A stretch of 64,000 nucleotides of DNA. It comes from Sphingobium faniae (GTDB lineage: Bacteria > Pseudomonadota > Alphaproteobacteria > Sphingomonadales > Sphingomonadaceae). The stretch covers positions 7,501 through 71,500 of the forward strand of contig FMTU01000004.1 in assembly GCA_900100475.1 (NCBI GenBank), given 5' to 3'. The notes beneath the pieces are model-generated. The model had not been told where the DNA came from. It made no database searches and was given only the letters and a program-made list of their open reading frames with translations. The position numbers were made by a program, and so were the translations under genes. Positions 19,908-29,738 of this stretch are shown in pieces. How positions within the stretch are numbered: the first letter of the stretch is position 1; every line of letters begins with the position of its first letter.

Positions 19908-21850
19908 TGTCGGATGCAGATGTCATCTACAAGACCGACGCGCTGATCGCCGAGGATATCGATCAGTATCTGGAGGTCCATCAGCACAAGACGATGCTGC
20001 GCTTCATCACCTGCGGATCGGTGGACGACGGCAAGTCGACGCTGATCGGTCGCCTGCTCTATGACAGCAAGATGATCTTCGAGGATCAACTGGCCGCGCT
20101 GGAATCCGATTCCAGAAAAGTCGGCACGCAGGGGCAGGAAATCGACTTCGCGCTGCTGGTCGACGGCCTCGCCGCCGAGCGCGAGCAGGGCATCACCATT
20201 GATGTCGCCTATCGCTTCTTCGCGACGGAAAAGCGCAAGTTCATCGTCGCCGACACGCCGGGCCACGAACAATATACGCGCAACATGGTGACCGGCGCAT
20301 CCACCGCCGACCTCGCGGTCATCCTGATCGATGCGCGCAAGGGCGTGCTGACGCAGACGCGCCGCCACAGCTATCTGGCGCATCTCATCGGCATCCGGAA
20401 CATCGTGCTGGCCGTCAACAAGATGGATCTGGTCGATTACAGCCAGGAGATTTTCGATACCATCGTGGGCGAATATACCGACTTTGCCAACAGCATCGGC
20501 ATTTCGTCCTTCACCGCGATCCCCATCTCCGGCTTCAAGGGCGACAATATCACCGGCCTCAGCGATCATACGCCCTGGTACGGGGGGCCTGCGCTGATGG
20601 AGCATCTGGAGACCGTCGAGGTCGATCAGGTGTCCGATCAGGAAAAGCCGTTCCGTATGGCGGTGCAGTGGGTCAATCGCCCCAATCTCGACTTTCGCGG
20701 ATTTTCCGGTCAAATCGCGACGGGCATCGTAAAGGTCGGCGATGCCGTGCGTGTGCTGCCTTCGGGCAAGACCAGCACGATCGCGCGGATCGTGACGATG
20801 CCTGGAGGAGCCGGCCCGGCAAGCGGGTCCGGTGGCGACGGCGATCTCGACACCGCTGTCGCGGGCCAGTCGGTCACGCTCTGCTTCGCCGACGAGGTCG
20901 ACTGTTCGCGCGGCGACGTGATCGCGGCGGCGGACAATCCGCCCCAGGCCGCCGACCAGTTCGAGGCGACGATCGTGTGGATGGCGGATGAGGAGATGCT
21001 GCCTGGCCGCCCTTATTGGCTCAAGCTCGGCACGCAGACCGTGACCGCGACGATCCAGCAGCCCAAATATCAGGTCAACGTCAACACGATGGAGCATCTG
21101 GCGGCAAAGACGCTGGACCTCAATGCCATCGGCATCGCCAATCTGGCGACCGACAGGCAGATCGTGTTCGAGCCTTATGAGCGGAACCGGACGCTGGGCG
21201 GCTTCATCCTGATCGACAAGATCACCAACGCCACGGTGGCGGCCGGGATGCTGCACTTCTCGCTGCGCCGCGCGCAAAATGTCCACTGGCAAGCGACCGA
21301 CGTCAGCCGCGAATTCCATGCGGGCCTCAAGAACCAGCGCCCGGCGGTGCTGTGGTTCACCGGGCTTTCGGGTGCGGGCAAATCGACCATCGCCAATATC
21401 GTCGAAAAGAAGCTGGCGCGGATGAACCGCCACACTTTCCTGCTGGACGGCGACAATGTCCGCCATGGCCTCAACAAGGATCTGGGCTTCACCGACGCCG
21501 ACCGGGTGGAAAATATCCGCCGCGTGGGCGAGGTGGCCAGGCTGATGACCGACGCGGGCCTGGTCGTCATCACCGCCTTCATCTCGCCCTTCCGCGCCGA
21601 GCGTGAGATGGTGCGCCAGATGATGCAGCCCGGCGAGTTCATCGAGGTGCACATCGACACGCCGCTGGCCGATGCCGAAGCGCGCGACGTCAAGGGACTC
21701 TACAAGAAGGCGCGGTCGGGCGAACTGAAGAACTTCACCGGCATCGACAGTCCCTATGAGCCGCCCGAAGATCCCGAAATCCGCATCGACACCACCACCC
21801 TGACCGCCGAACAGGCCGCCGAGGAAATCGTGAGGAGGCTGATTCCATGA
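19907..21850 (+). CDS. cysNC: Fused sulfate adenylyltransferase subunit 1 / adenylylsulfate kinase
   Basis: The 647-residue protein joins CysN and CysC. The N-terminal GTPase has GSVDDGKST (about 36-44), [12 protein letters not shown] and NKMD, followed by EF-Tu-like beta domains. The C-terminal APS kinase has the Walker [10 protein letters not shown] near residue 486, [15 protein letters not shown] and [13 protein letters not shown]. With CysD it makes APS and then PAPS. The fusion is common in alphaproteobacteria. An internal Gly/Ser-rich loop ([17 protein letters not shown]) sits in the second domain. Confidence 0.96.
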   Translation: MSDADVIYKTDALIAEDIDQYLEVHQHKTMLRFITCGSVDDGKSTLIGRLLYDSKMIFEDQLAALESDSRKVGTQGQEIDFALLVDGLAAEREQGITIDVAYRFFATEKRKFIVADTPGHEQYTRNMVTGASTADLAVILIDARKGVLTQTRRHSYLAHLIGIRNIVLAVNKMDLVDYSQEIFDTIVGEYTDFANSIGISSFTAIPISGFKGDNITGLSDHTPWYGGPALMEHLETVEVDQVSDQEKPFRMAVQWVNRPNLDFRGFSGQIATGIVKVGDAVRVLPSGKTSTIARIVTMPGGAGPASGSGGDGDLDTAVAGQSVTLCFADEVDCSRGDVIAAADNPPQAADQFEATIVWMADEEMLPGRPYWLKLGTQTVTATIQQPKYQVNVNTMEHLAAKTLDLNAIGIANLATDRQIVFEPYERNRTLGGFILIDKITNATVAAGMLHFSLRRAQNVHWQATDVSREFHAGLKNQRPAVLWFTGLSGAGKSTIANIVEKKLARMNRHTFLLDGDNVRHGLNKDLGFTDADRVENIRRVGEVARLMTDAGLVVITAFISPFRAEREMVRQMMQPGEFIEVHIDTPLADAEARDVKGLYKKARSGELKNFTGIDSPYEPPEDPEIRIDTTTLTAEQAAEEIVRRLIP

Positions 21851-22608
21851 GCGCGATCATCACCGATGGCGATCTCGCCGCCCATCTGGCCGAAGTCGCC
21901 GGGCGCATCCTGATGGAAGTGCGCTCCAGCGGTCTGTTCAGTCCCAAGGCGCTGGGCAAGGCAGGCGATCAGACGGCCAACCAGTTCCTCTGCCATGCCC
22001 TGCGCGAGGCGCGGCCAGAGGACGGGCTGCTCTCCGAGGAGGAGAAGGACAATGCCGAACGCCTCGCCAGGAGCCGCGTATGGATCGTCGACCCGGTCGA
22101 CGGCACCCGCGAATATGGCGAGGAACGGTCCGATTGGGCCGTGCATGTCGGCATGGCGGTGGACGGTGCGCCGGCCCTTGGCGCGGTGGCGCTGCCGGGT
22201 CTGGATGGCGGCATCGTCCTGCGCTCCGACCAGCCCCGCGAGGTTCCGCCCGCCCCGGACAAGCTGCGCATGGTCATCAGCCGCTCTCGGCCCGCCGCCG
22301 AAGCGGTCGCGGTCGCCGAAAAGCTCGGCGCGGAACTGGTGCCGATGGGCAGCGCCGGGGCCAAGGCGATGGCGGTCATATTGGGACAGGCCGACATCTA
22401 CCTCCATTCCGGCGGCCAATATGAATGGGACTCCATGGCCCCGGTCGCCGTCGCCCTCGCCCATGGCCTCCATTGCTCACGGATCGACGGTTCGCCGCTC
22501 GTCTACAACCAACGCGACGTCTATATGCCCGACCTCCTCATCTGCCGAAAAGAGCAGGCTGAACAGGTGCTCGCGCTGATCGCCGGTCTGGCGCAGGAAG
22601 CGGCCTGA
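21847..22608 (+). CDS. cysQ: 3'(2'),5'-bisphosphate nucleotidase
   Basis: CysQ dephosphorylates PAP or PAPS, relieving product inhibition of sulfate assimilation. The 253-residue inositol-monophosphatase-fold protein shows [13 protein letters not shown] (first metal site), [24 protein letters not shown] (DPxDGT motif; quoted here only as its core DPVDGT) and [19 protein letters not shown], the C-terminal WD motif. It overlaps cysNC by ATGA and closes the operon, followed directly by a terminator. Confidence 0.94.
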   Translation: MSAIITDGDLAAHLAEVAGRILMEVRSSGLFSPKALGKAGDQTANQFLCHALREARPEDGLLSEEEKDNAERLARSRVWIVDPVDGTREYGEERSDWAVHVGMAVDGAPALGAVALPGLDGGIVLRSDQPREVPPAPDKLRMVISRSRPAAEAVAVAEKLGAELVPMGSAGAKAMAVILGQADIYLHSGGQYEWDSMAPVAVALAHGLHCSRIDGSPLVYNQRDVYMPDLLICRKEQAEQVLALIAGLAQEAA

Positions 22609-22616
22609 CGCTTTCG

Positions 22617-22658
22617 CCTGCTCCGGTCAGGACGGTCCGGTCGGCGGAGCAGGTTTTT
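22617..22658 (+). terminator. Rho-independent terminator of the cys operon
   Basis: CCTGCTCCG (22617-22625) and CGGAGCAGG (22645-22653) form a perfect 9-bp stem with a 19-base loop, followed by TTTTT. It begins nine bases after cysQ and marks the end of the housekeeping block. Confidence 0.8.
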
Positions 22659-22734
22659 CAGGCGACAGGCGATCAACAACGGGCGGTTCCGGGCACGGTC
22701 ATCCGGTCAGCCCTCCACGGGAGATTGGCCGGGA

Positions 22735-23163
22735 TTATGCTTTCCTGAAGTCGGCCGTCCTCATCATGCCCTGCTCAAGCAGGCGTGCGTCGGGTAACAG
22801 GCGGCGCGACCGGATTCGCCAGCATCCGCCATCGCGTACAAGCGCGTCGTCGTAGAAACCGGAAAAGGCGATGGCGAGCGCGGAACCCGACTGGTCCAGC
22901 AGCAACACATAGCTCTGGACGGCCGCGCGATCGCCGTCGACGGCGATGACATGATTGGTGTTGATGTGGCGATAGTTCAGGGCCGCGTCGCCCGCGCCCT
23001 GATGATAGGCCCGCGCCGCAGCCTTTCCCTCGAACCGCCCGAAAGCGCCACCGTCCCAGACGACATCGTCCGTAAAGCAGGCGACCCAGCGTTCGGTGTC
23101 GCCGCTATCGGTGCCGAAACAATAATCGGCCAGCAGGCGGCGGATATCCTCGATGTCGCTCAT
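22735..23163 (-). CDS. SnoaL/NTF2-like protein
   Basis: The 142-residue protein begins MSDIEDIRRLLADYCFGTD and contains RWVACFTDDVVWDG and YRHINTNHVIAVDGDRAAVQ, the pattern of SnoaL-like polyketide-cyclase-fold proteins (NTF2-like cone). Members include ring-fission and isomerase helpers, dehydratases and Rieske beta subunits; no specific activity can be assigned. It is the last gene of a minus-strand operon after CMD, VOC and amidohydrolase genes. I chose the internal ATG at 23163 because everything upstream of it lacks family similarity. Confidence 0.8.
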   Translation of the reverse strand: MSDIEDIRRLLADYCFGTDSGDTERWVACFTDDVVWDGGAFGRFEGKAAARAYHQGAGDAALNYRHINTNHVIAVDGDRAAVQSYVLLLDQSGSALAIAFSGFYDDALVRDGGCWRIRSRRLLPDARLLEQGMMRTADFRKA

Positions 23164-23189
23164 GATGGTCCTTTTGAAAGATGCGCGCT

Positions 23190-23759
23190 TCAGCCCGCCG
23201 CGCTTCCCGGCGCGGCCGAGGGCAGGCCGCAGATGCCGTCCAGCCCCAGCACATGGGTCATCCGGCCCAATCCCATCCAGCAGGCGATGCAATAGCTGAG
23301 GTCGACGATCTCCGCATCGCTATAAAGCGCCCGGGCACGCGCCCAGAACTCCTCGTCAGCGGCAATCTTCTTGGGCTTCTCTCCCATGCCTTCGGCCAGC
23401 TCCATCGCGATCTTCTCGCGCGGGCTGAATAGCGTGGCGTCGCGCCATGTCGCGATAGCCCGGTAAAAATCATCGTCCGGCGCGGGGCCGTTATTCGCCA
23501 CCGATGGCGTGCCGTCCTCACCCAGGCTCTTGAGATAGAGCGGCAGGTCCACGGCCGACCGCCAGTTCTGGCATAGCTGGCATCCGTTGATATAGGCGGT
23601 CACGACCCGCGCGGCTTCGAACTCGCGCAGCGACAGGCGGGACGCCGCATAGGTGACGCGCGAATATTCCATCGCCGCGCGGCCGATCTCGGGGGCGTAG
23701 ATCGTCCCCAAAAGCCCGGTGGGTATTTCCTCCCGCCCTTCGACCGGTTCGATACGCAT
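23190..23759 (-). CDS. Carboxymuconolactone decarboxylase (CMD) family protein
   Basis: The 189-residue protein carries the CMD/AhpD-type fold with the cysteine pair C60 and C63 in NGCQLCQNWRSAV. The histidine usually found three residues after the second cysteine in AhpD is not there (CQNW). Residues DAEIVDLSYCIACWMGLGRM near the C-terminus match the second half of the fold. It may be a peroxidase-like or decarboxylase enzyme. GGGAGG eight bases before the ATG at 23759 supports this start over the ATG at 23774. Confidence 0.8.
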   Translation of the reverse strand: MRIEPVEGREEIPTGLLGTIYAPEIGRAAMEYSRVTYAASRLSLREFEAARVVTAYINGCQLCQNWRSAVDLPLYLKSLGEDGTPSVANNGPAPDDDFYRAIATWRDATLFSPREKIAMELAEGMGEKPKKIAADEEFWARARALYSDAEIVDLSYCIACWMGLGRMTHVLGLDGICGLPSAAPGSAAG

Positions 23760-23832
23760 GGCCGCCTCCCTCATTTCCGTTGGTTGATGGACATTATAGG
23801 GTCACGCGCCACAGCCCGGAAGGCCGCTGGCA

Positions 23833-23849
23833 GGCACAACAACTGTGCC
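23833..23849. promoter_or_regulatory. Inverted repeat between VOC and CMD genes
   Basis: GGCACA-ACAAC-TGTGCC is a perfect 6-bp inverted repeat in the 101-base gap separating two genes of the minus-strand operon. It could be an operator for an internal promoter or a processing hairpin; there is no T-run on the minus strand. Confidence 0.3.
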
Positions 23850-23860
23850 CACCGATCGCC

Positions 23861-24337
23861 TCAGAAGCGCGGCACGCCGTCAAAGATCGCCGCGCCCGCC
23901 GGGGTGCGCCACATATATTCCAGATGGTGGCCCAGTGTCGCGCGCCGGTCTACATAGAGATAGTGCATCAGGTCGCCGAACGCGCCGCGCACCGGCACCG
24001 GCTCGCCCGACCGTTCGATCGCCGCTACCACCGCATGCCATTGGCCTTCGTCCGTGATCAGCGCGCCGGCATGATGGAAGGTCAAACCACCGTCGCGCGC
24101 TCGTACGCCCTGCCGATAGACATCGTCCGCGCCGCCGGCGGGCTGGATGACCTCGATCTGCGTATCGCCCAGGAAAGCCAGCGCGAAATGGGCGATGGCG
24201 ATGCCCTGCCCCGTCTCGATCGCCATGTCGCGGTTGACCTGGAAGGCGTCGATGCCGAAAGCCGCCCCGGCCGCCTGCACGGCCATGTCGATATCGTCGG
24301 TGACATAGGCCATCTGGAAGATGTTGAAGGGCGGCAT
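23861..24337 (-). CDS. VOC-family (glyoxalase-fold) protein
   Basis: The 158-residue protein begins MPPFNIFQMAYVTDDIDMAV, the usual first beta strand of a vicinal-oxygen-chelate module, and has TFHHAGALITDEGQW and LMHYLYVDRRATLGHHLEYM in the second module. H-H and E residues could be metal ligands. It is a paralogue of the VOC protein at 58648: both share HYLYVD/NYLYVD, GHHLEY/GIYNEY and a C-terminal I(F/Y)D(G/D)VP. It lies 16 bases after the amidohydrolase gene. Substrate unknown. Confidence 0.8.
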   Translation of the reverse strand: MPPFNIFQMAYVTDDIDMAVQAAGAAFGIDAFQVNRDMAIETGQGIAIAHFALAFLGDTQIEVIQPAGGADDVYRQGVRARDGGLTFHHAGALITDEGQWHAVVAAIERSGEPVPVRGAFGDLMHYLYVDRRATLGHHLEYMWRTPAGAAIFDGVPRF

Positions 24338-24353
24338 GGGCTGATCGCCTTCT

Positions 24354-25619
24354 TTACGCCGCGTCGGTCAGCGCCGCGCGGCGGCCGCCGGGCGCTTTGT
24401 GCAGCATCCCGCCCTTCATGATGGCGCGCAGCTTCGCAGCGTCGGCGACTATCGCGGGGTCGCTGGTCGGATCGCCATTGCATAGCAGCAGGTCCGCTGG
24501 CGCGCCTTCGACCAGCAGGCCCGTCCCCTGCCCCATGGCAAGGCCGCCATGCCAGGTCGCCGCGCGCAATGCCTCCACCGGCGTCAGGCCGATATAGCTG
24601 ACGAGATGCGCGACATCCTGCGCGTTCAGCCCGTTCGGCATGAAGGGCAGGCCATAATCGCCGCCGATCAGCATCCGCAGCCCGCGTTTATGCAGCGCCT
24701 TGTGCGTGGCGATATTGGCTTCCATCCCTTCACGCACCTTCATCCCCGCCAGCATGGTTTCGGGCATGCCGCTATAGTGGATCAGCCCGTGATAATAGCC
24801 GATGCTGGGCGTCACGAAGATGTTGTCCTTCGCCGCCTCCAGCATGTCGAGCGCTTCCTCGTCGCAAAAGTCGGCATGGTGGATGATGGTGACGCCGCAT
24901 CGCACGGCGCGCTTGACCGACTCGGCGGAGCGGGCATGGGCCGCGACCAGCAATCCCAGGTCGCGCGCGGTGGCGCAGGCCATCGCCACTTCATCCTCCG
25001 CCATGGTGGTGGTCCGCCCCTGCGGGCGCGGGAAGAAATCGTCGCCGGAAATGTTGAGCTTCACGACGTCGACGCCCTCCCGGTAGCAGAGGCGGATCGC
25101 CTTGCGCACCTCGTCCGCGCCGTCGCAGACCAGCGCGGCGACCAGCCGGTCCTGATGCAGTTGCGCGGTGTCGTTGAGGCCCCCGGTCGCCGTCAGCGTG
25201 GGCGTGGAGGCCATGAGGCGGGGGCCGGGGATCAGGCCGGCGTCGATCTCGTTGCGGATCACCACTTCGGACCGGATTCTGGGCGATCCCGCGCCGATCA
25301 CGCCAGTGAAACCCGCGTCGATCAACCGCTTCGCATTGTGCATGGTGATGAGGACCGTCTCCTCGGGCGGCGTATCCTCGATATGATAGGCATAGGTGAC
25401 GATGGGGAAGCTCAGATGCCCATGCGCCTCGATCAGGCCGGGGATGATGGTGCCGCCTCGCGCGTCGACCTCCATCGCCGGACCTGCCATGGCCAGCCCG
25501 TCTGGCGCGATCGCGCGGATCACGCCATCCTCTACCAGCAGGTCCGCCTTGATGGCCGCATCGGCGCGTCCGTCCCAGACCTGCCCTCCGCGAAAAAGCG
25601 TGCGGTTGCCCGTATCCAT
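24354..25619 (-). CDS. Metal-dependent amidohydrolase (imidazolonepropionase/prolidase-like)
   Basis: The 421-residue protein shows the binuclear amidohydrolase set: H66 and H68 in LIEAHGHLSF, a likely carboxylated lysine K187 (DVVKLNISGD), H228 (LVAAHARS), H248 (IIHHADF) and D321 (LIGGDYGLPF). The C-terminus folds back into the small beta domain with GAPADLLLCNGDP. Related enzymes hydrolyse cyclic amides, lactones or dipeptides. It leads the minus-strand operon with VOC, CMD and SnoaL-like genes and is divergent from the P450 at 25815, with a palindrome between them. Confidence 0.85.
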   Translation of the reverse strand: MDTGNRTLFRGGQVWDGRADAAIKADLLVEDGVIRAIAPDGLAMAGPAMEVDARGGTIIPGLIEAHGHLSFPIVTYAYHIEDTPPEETVLITMHNAKRLIDAGFTGVIGAGSPRIRSEVVIRNEIDAGLIPGPRLMASTPTLTATGGLNDTAQLHQDRLVAALVCDGADEVRKAIRLCYREGVDVVKLNISGDDFFPRPQGRTTTMAEDEVAMACATARDLGLLVAAHARSAESVKRAVRCGVTIIHHADFCDEEALDMLEAAKDNIFVTPSIGYYHGLIHYSGMPETMLAGMKVREGMEANIATHKALHKRGLRMLIGGDYGLPFMPNGLNAQDVAHLVSYIGLTPVEALRAATWHGGLAMGQGTGLLVEGAPADLLLCNGDPTSDPAIVADAAKLRAIMKGGMLHKAPGGRRAALTDAA

Positions 25620-25710
25620 CTCCTGCCTGCTCCCTGCCGGTCCCGTGGACCGTTATCCTTCGCCGGTGCCAGTCTAGCGACTATCCGCCCGATACGCGCC
25701 TGACTCGCGG

Positions 25711-25725
25711 TCACAAGGCTTGTGA
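25711..25725. promoter_or_regulatory. Palindrome in the amidohydrolase/P450 divergent promoter
   Basis: TCACAAG-G-CTTGTGA is a perfect 7-bp inverted repeat 92 bases upstream of the amidohydrolase start and 90 bases upstream of the P450 start. It has the T-N-A dyad form of LysR-type binding sites; the LysR gene at 27128 is the nearest candidate. Confidence 0.5.
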
Positions 25726-25814
25726 AGCCGACGCGATAATCGGGCCGCAGCCAGAGCCAGGGCGACCTGATATGCTGCCTGTCAGGGATCGCCCGACCAG
25801 AGGAGAGAACTGCC

Positions 25815-27038
25815 ATGGCAACAACAGCGCCGGCAAGGGATTTTGCCGTTCCTGTCCATGTCCCGCAAGAGATGGTCCGCGATATTGATCTCTATGCCAT
25901 TCCGGGGTCCGACCGGGACGTCCATGACGCCTGGCGCGCACTGCAAGCCGGGCCGGAACTGATCTGGACGCCGCGCAACGGCGGTCACTGGATCGCGACC
26001 AGCGGCCGGGTGGTGGAGATGCTCTTCAAGCGCACCGACCTGTTTTCCAACCGGGAAATCGCCGTGCCGCCGGGCAGCATGCTGCTGCCCATGCTGCCGA
26101 TCCAGAAGGATGGCGAGGAACACAGGGTCTATCGCGCGATCATCGAGCCTGCCTTCAAGCCCCGGTCGCTGGAAGCCGCCACGCAGCGGGCACGCACGCT
26201 GGCGATCGACCTGATCGAGACGTTCCGTCCCCATGGGCGCTGCGAGTTCATCGGCGATTTCGCCCTGATCCTGCCGCTGGTCGTGTTCCTGTCGATCGTC
26301 GACCTGCCGCAGGCGGACCGGGACACGCTGCATCGCCATGCCGAGGTGATGACCCGCACGGCCGACATCGCAAAACGCCATGCGGCCTTCAAGGCGATCA
26401 TGGCCTATCTCACCACCTGGATCGAGCGCCGCCGCGCCGAGCCGGGAGCGGACCTGCTGTCCGCCGTGGTCCACTCCCGTCCCTTCGGCCGCCCCGCGAC
26501 CGACGAGGAACTGCTGGGACTGGGCGGATTGCTGCTGTTCGGCGGGCTGGACACCGTGACGTCGATGATGGGGTTCGTGATGCGCTTCCTGGCGACCCAT
26601 CCCGATCACCGCCGCTGGATACTCGATCACCCCAACCGGATCGCATCGGCGATCGAGGAGATCATGCGGCGGCATGGAGTGGCCAATGTCATGCGGACGG
26701 CGATCGACGATGTGGAGGTCGCCGGCGTCACGCTGCGCGGCGGCGAACATATCTCGGTCGCGACCTGCATGCACGGGCTGGACGAGCGCGCGTTCGACAA
26801 TCCGCTCGCCGTGGATTTCGAACGGCCGGCGCAATGGACCGCGACCTTCGGCGCGGGGCCGCACCGCTGCCCCGGCATGAACCTCGCCCGCATGGAGATA
26901 CGCATCCTGGTCGAGGAATGGCTGCGCCGCATCCCCGATTTCGAGGTCGATCCCGGCCGCCCGCTGGTGCAGCAGACCGGCGGGGTGAACGGCATCCTGC
27001 AACTGCCGCTGCGATGGGTCGCCCACCCGCCTGCCTGA
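25815..27038 (+). CDS. Cytochrome P450, CYP101-like
   Basis: The 407-residue soluble P450 has the P450cam-type N-terminus WTPRNGGHWIAT (51-62), the acid-threonine pair D246-T247 in FGGLDTV, the ExxR motif around residue 281 (IEEIMRR) and the heme ligand C352 in FGAGPHRCPG. The segment that is DPPE in relatives reads KDGEEH here. The position of camphor-binding Tyr96 of P450cam appears to hold Leu. A class I two-protein electron chain is expected but no ferredoxin is near. It starts an operon-like run with LysR and GMC genes. GGAGAG precedes the ATG. Confidence 0.95.
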   Translation: MATTAPARDFAVPVHVPQEMVRDIDLYAIPGSDRDVHDAWRALQAGPELIWTPRNGGHWIATSGRVVEMLFKRTDLFSNREIAVPPGSMLLPMLPIQKDGEEHRVYRAIIEPAFKPRSLEAATQRARTLAIDLIETFRPHGRCEFIGDFALILPLVVFLSIVDLPQADRDTLHRHAEVMTRTADIAKRHAAFKAIMAYLTTWIERRRAEPGADLLSAVVHSRPFGRPATDEELLGLGGLLLFGGLDTVTSMMGFVMRFLATHPDHRRWILDHPNRIASAIEEIMRRHGVANVMRTAIDDVEVAGVTLRGGEHISVATCMHGLDERAFDNPLAVDFERPAQWTATFGAGPHRCPGMNLARMEIRILVEEWLRRIPDFEVDPGRPLVQQTGGVNGILQLPLRWVAHPPA

Positions 27039-27127
27039 TCGCGGACCTGATGGGTGCGCCGCCTCCCTTGTCCGCCGAACCGGCAGGTGACAGTCTGCGC
27101 CCTCGGCAGGTTAAAGGGACCGAGAGG

Positions 27128-28102
27128 ATGCACGACCTACGGCTTCTTTCGGCCTTCGCCCAGGCCGCGCGGAGCGGCAGCTTCACTGGCGCGGCGCGGG
27201 TGCTGCGCTGTTCGCCCGGCGCCATCAGCAAGAATGTGGCGCGGCTGGAACATGATCTGGGCATCCGCCTCTTCAACCGCACCACGCGGCAACTGAGCCT
27301 GACCGAGGAAGGCGCGGCGTTCCACGCCGCGATCAGCCGTAGCCTCGCCGAACTGGAGCGCGCCGAGGATATCGCCGCCGCCGCGCGCGGCACGGTGGAG
27401 GGCACGGTCCATGCGGCCATCGGCAGCACTTTTGGCAAGTCGCAATTGCTGCCCCGCCTGCCCCGGCTGCTCGAACGCCACCCCCTGCTGCGGGTGGAGA
27501 TCGCGTTCAGCGACGATTGCGGCGATCTGGTGGCGAACGGCCATGATCTGGCGGTCCGGTCCGGCGCGCCCGACGACAGCCGCTATATCTGCCGCCGGCT
27601 GCACAGCCTGCCGCTGAAGCTGGTGGCAAGCGCCGCCCATGTCGAGCGGCACGGCGCGCCCACGCATCCCGAAGACCTGCTGCGCCGCAATTGCATCAAC
27701 GTGCGTCATGGGGATGCGGCGTGCAGTTGGCTGTTCCGCCGCCGGGACCGGCAGGACCATGCCCCGATCCTGATTCAGCCCGACTGCCGGATCGTCATCA
27801 CCCAGCAGGTCGAGGCCATAGTGGACGCCGCACTGAGCGGCCTTGGTCCCACAGTCATCGACAGCTATGCCGCGCGGCCGCATCTGGACGCCGGCGCACT
27901 GGTCGAACTGCTGCCCGACTGGCAGGTGGAAAGCGCAATTCCGGGCGGCAACGACCTCTACATCGTCTACCCCCATCGCGACTATCTGCCGCTGCGCATC
28001 CGGGCGGTGATCGAATTTCTGGTCGAGGAATTCGCGGACGGCATGACGCTGCCCGCCACGCCCCTCCCCGCCATTCGTGACGGCGCGGCACATCAGTTCT
28101 GA
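27128..28102 (+). CDS. LysR-family transcriptional regulator
   Basis: The 324-residue protein has the N-terminal winged HTH (LRLLSAFAQAARSGSFTGAA; SPGAISKNVARLEHDLGIRL; FNRTTRQLSLTEEG) and a periplasmic-binding-protein-like effector domain. The ATG at 27128 follows GAGAGG. It lies 89 bases after the P450 gene and overlaps nothing; the GMC oxidoreductase begins 49 bases after it. The palindrome at 25711-25725 is a plausible binding site. Confidence 0.92.
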   Translation: MHDLRLLSAFAQAARSGSFTGAARVLRCSPGAISKNVARLEHDLGIRLFNRTTRQLSLTEEGAAFHAAISRSLAELERAEDIAAAARGTVEGTVHAAIGSTFGKSQLLPRLPRLLERHPLLRVEIAFSDDCGDLVANGHDLAVRSGAPDDSRYICRRLHSLPLKLVASAAHVERHGAPTHPEDLLRRNCINVRHGDAACSWLFRRRDRQDHAPILIQPDCRIVITQQVEAIVDAALSGLGPTVIDSYAARPHLDAGALVELLPDWQVESAIPGGNDLYIVYPHRDYLPLRIRAVIEFLVEEFADGMTLPATPLPAIRDGAAHQF

Positions 28103-28151
28103 TCCGAACGGCTGTCGCGGGATGCAAGGCCAGCGGCTAGGAGTGGCGCAC

Positions 28152-29717
28152 ATGGCGGACGGTCAGGAGAGGTTCGACTATATCATCGTCGGCGCGGGGT
28201 CTGCCGGATGCGTGCTGGCCGACCGGCTGACCCGTGATGGCCGGCACAAGGTCCTGCTGCTGGAGGCCGGCCCCAGGGATTCATCGCCCTTCATCCGCAT
28301 GCCGCGCGGCTTTGGCCGCACCCTCGCCGATCCCGCGCTGACCTGGTATTATCCGGTGGAGGACGGGACGCGGGAAGGCGCGACGGCCCCGATCTGGCTG
28401 CGCGGCAAGACGCTGGGCGGATCGAGCGCGGTCAACGGCATGATCTATGTGCGCGGGCAGCGCGAGGATTATGACGGCTGGGCGACGGGCGGCGCGACCG
28501 GGTGGGACGGGGCTGCGATGGCGGCGGCGTTCGCTATGCTGGAGCGCGAACTGCCGGTCGGCATTCCCCGGCGCGAAACGCCCCTCTCCCGCGCGATCGT
28601 CGAGGCGGCGGGCATGATCGGGCTGCCTGAGCGCTGCGAACGCCACGCCGTGGACGGCGAAGGCATAGGCCCGACGCCCTGCAACATCTGTCATGGCCGG
28701 CGGATGAGCGCCGCGCATATCTTCCTGCGCCCTGCCGAGCGCCGCCCCAACCTGCGCGTGGAGACAGGCATTCTGGTCGACAGGCTGCTGATCGACGGGC
28801 GGCGCATCACCGGCGTCCGTGCTGGCGGGCGGCAATGGCTTGGCGGCGAAACCATCCTGTGCGCCGGCGCGATCGAAAGCCCGGCCCTTTTGCAACGATC
28901 CGGCATCGGGCCAGCCGAAACATTGCAGGCGGCGGGCGTCCCCCTGATTCACGCATTGCCCGGCGTCGGGCGCAATCTGCGCGAACATAAGCTGGTGATG
29001 ATCCAGCACCGCCTTCGCCGATGGATGGGCGACAATCGCGCCTTTTCCGGTTGGCGGCTGGCGGCCAATGTCGCGGCTTATGCGCTGCTGCGGCGGGGCG
29101 CATTGGCGCGGACTTACGACCTCAACGCCTTTGCCCGCAGCCGGGCGGACGTGGAGCGGCCGGACGTCCAGATCACCTTTTCCGCCTTTTCGCTGGACCT
29201 GCGCGCCGATACGATGCGCTTCGAGCCTTTTGCCGGGATGCAGATGTTTGCCTATCCGTTGCGACCGACCAGTCAGGGCAGCGTGGACATCACGGGACCG
29301 GATGCAGGCGCTCCGCCGCGCATCCGCCCGCATTATCTCGAGACGGAGCATGACCGCCGCATCACGGTGGACATGGTGCGGCTGATGCGCCGGCTGGCGG
29401 CGGCGCCACCACTGGCGGGGCTGATCGCGGCGGAAACTTTTCCCGGAGATGCGATGCCGGATGATGATGAAGCGGCCATTATCGCCGCCGCGCACCGCGA
29501 CCAGAGTTGCGCCCATGCGGTCGGAACCTGCCGCATCGGCCGGGCCGACGACCCGCTGGCGGTGGTCGATCCACGCCTGCGGGTGCGGGGAATCGACGGG
29601 TTGAGAGTCATGGACTGCTCGGTCATGCCGACGCAGGTGTCAGGCAACACCAACGCGCCGGTCATGGCCATGGCGGTCCGCGCCGCCACGCTCATCCTGG
29701 AGGATGCGCGCGGCTGA
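28152..29717 (+). CDS. GMC-family FAD-dependent oxidoreductase
   Basis: This 521-residue flavoprotein oxidises an alcohol. It has the Rossmann signature YIIVGAGSAGCVLADRL, the GMC motif GKTLGGSSAVNGMIYVRGQ and the C-terminal region SCAHAVGTCRIG ... MPTQVSGNTNAP with the probable catalytic His and Asn. It resembles choline dehydrogenase and the alkanol dehydrogenase AlkJ group. The chosen ATG at 28152 follows GGAG; longer starts would overlap LysR. It probably acts on the alcohol made by the P450 two genes upstream (inferred from position). Confidence 0.9.
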   Translation: MADGQERFDYIIVGAGSAGCVLADRLTRDGRHKVLLLEAGPRDSSPFIRMPRGFGRTLADPALTWYYPVEDGTREGATAPIWLRGKTLGGSSAVNGMIYVRGQREDYDGWATGGATGWDGAAMAAAFAMLERELPVGIPRRETPLSRAIVEAAGMIGLPERCERHAVDGEGIGPTPCNICHGRRMSAAHIFLRPAERRPNLRVETGILVDRLLIDGRRITGVRAGGRQWLGGETILCAGAIESPALLQRSGIGPAETLQAAGVPLIHALPGVGRNLREHKLVMIQHRLRRWMGDNRAFSGWRLAANVAAYALLRRGALARTYDLNAFARSRADVERPDVQITFSAFSLDLRADTMRFEPFAGMQMFAYPLRPTSQGSVDITGPDAGAPPRIRPHYLETEHDRRITVDMVRLMRRLAAAPPLAGLIAAETFPGDAMPDDDEAAIIAAAHRDQSCAHAVGTCRIGRADDPLAVVDPRLRVRGIDGLRVMDCSVMPTQVSGNTNAPVMAMAVRAATLILEDARG

Positions 29718-29738
29718 CGCGCCCTGTGTCAGATTGCG

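Noticed and set aside
19907..21850. The CysN-CysC fusion as novel
   Set aside because: CysNC fusions are well known in proteobacteria.
22609..22734. An integration boundary (tRNA end or attachment site) between the cys operon and the catabolic island
   Set aside because: No tRNA, direct repeat or integrase remnant was seen; only a terminator is present.
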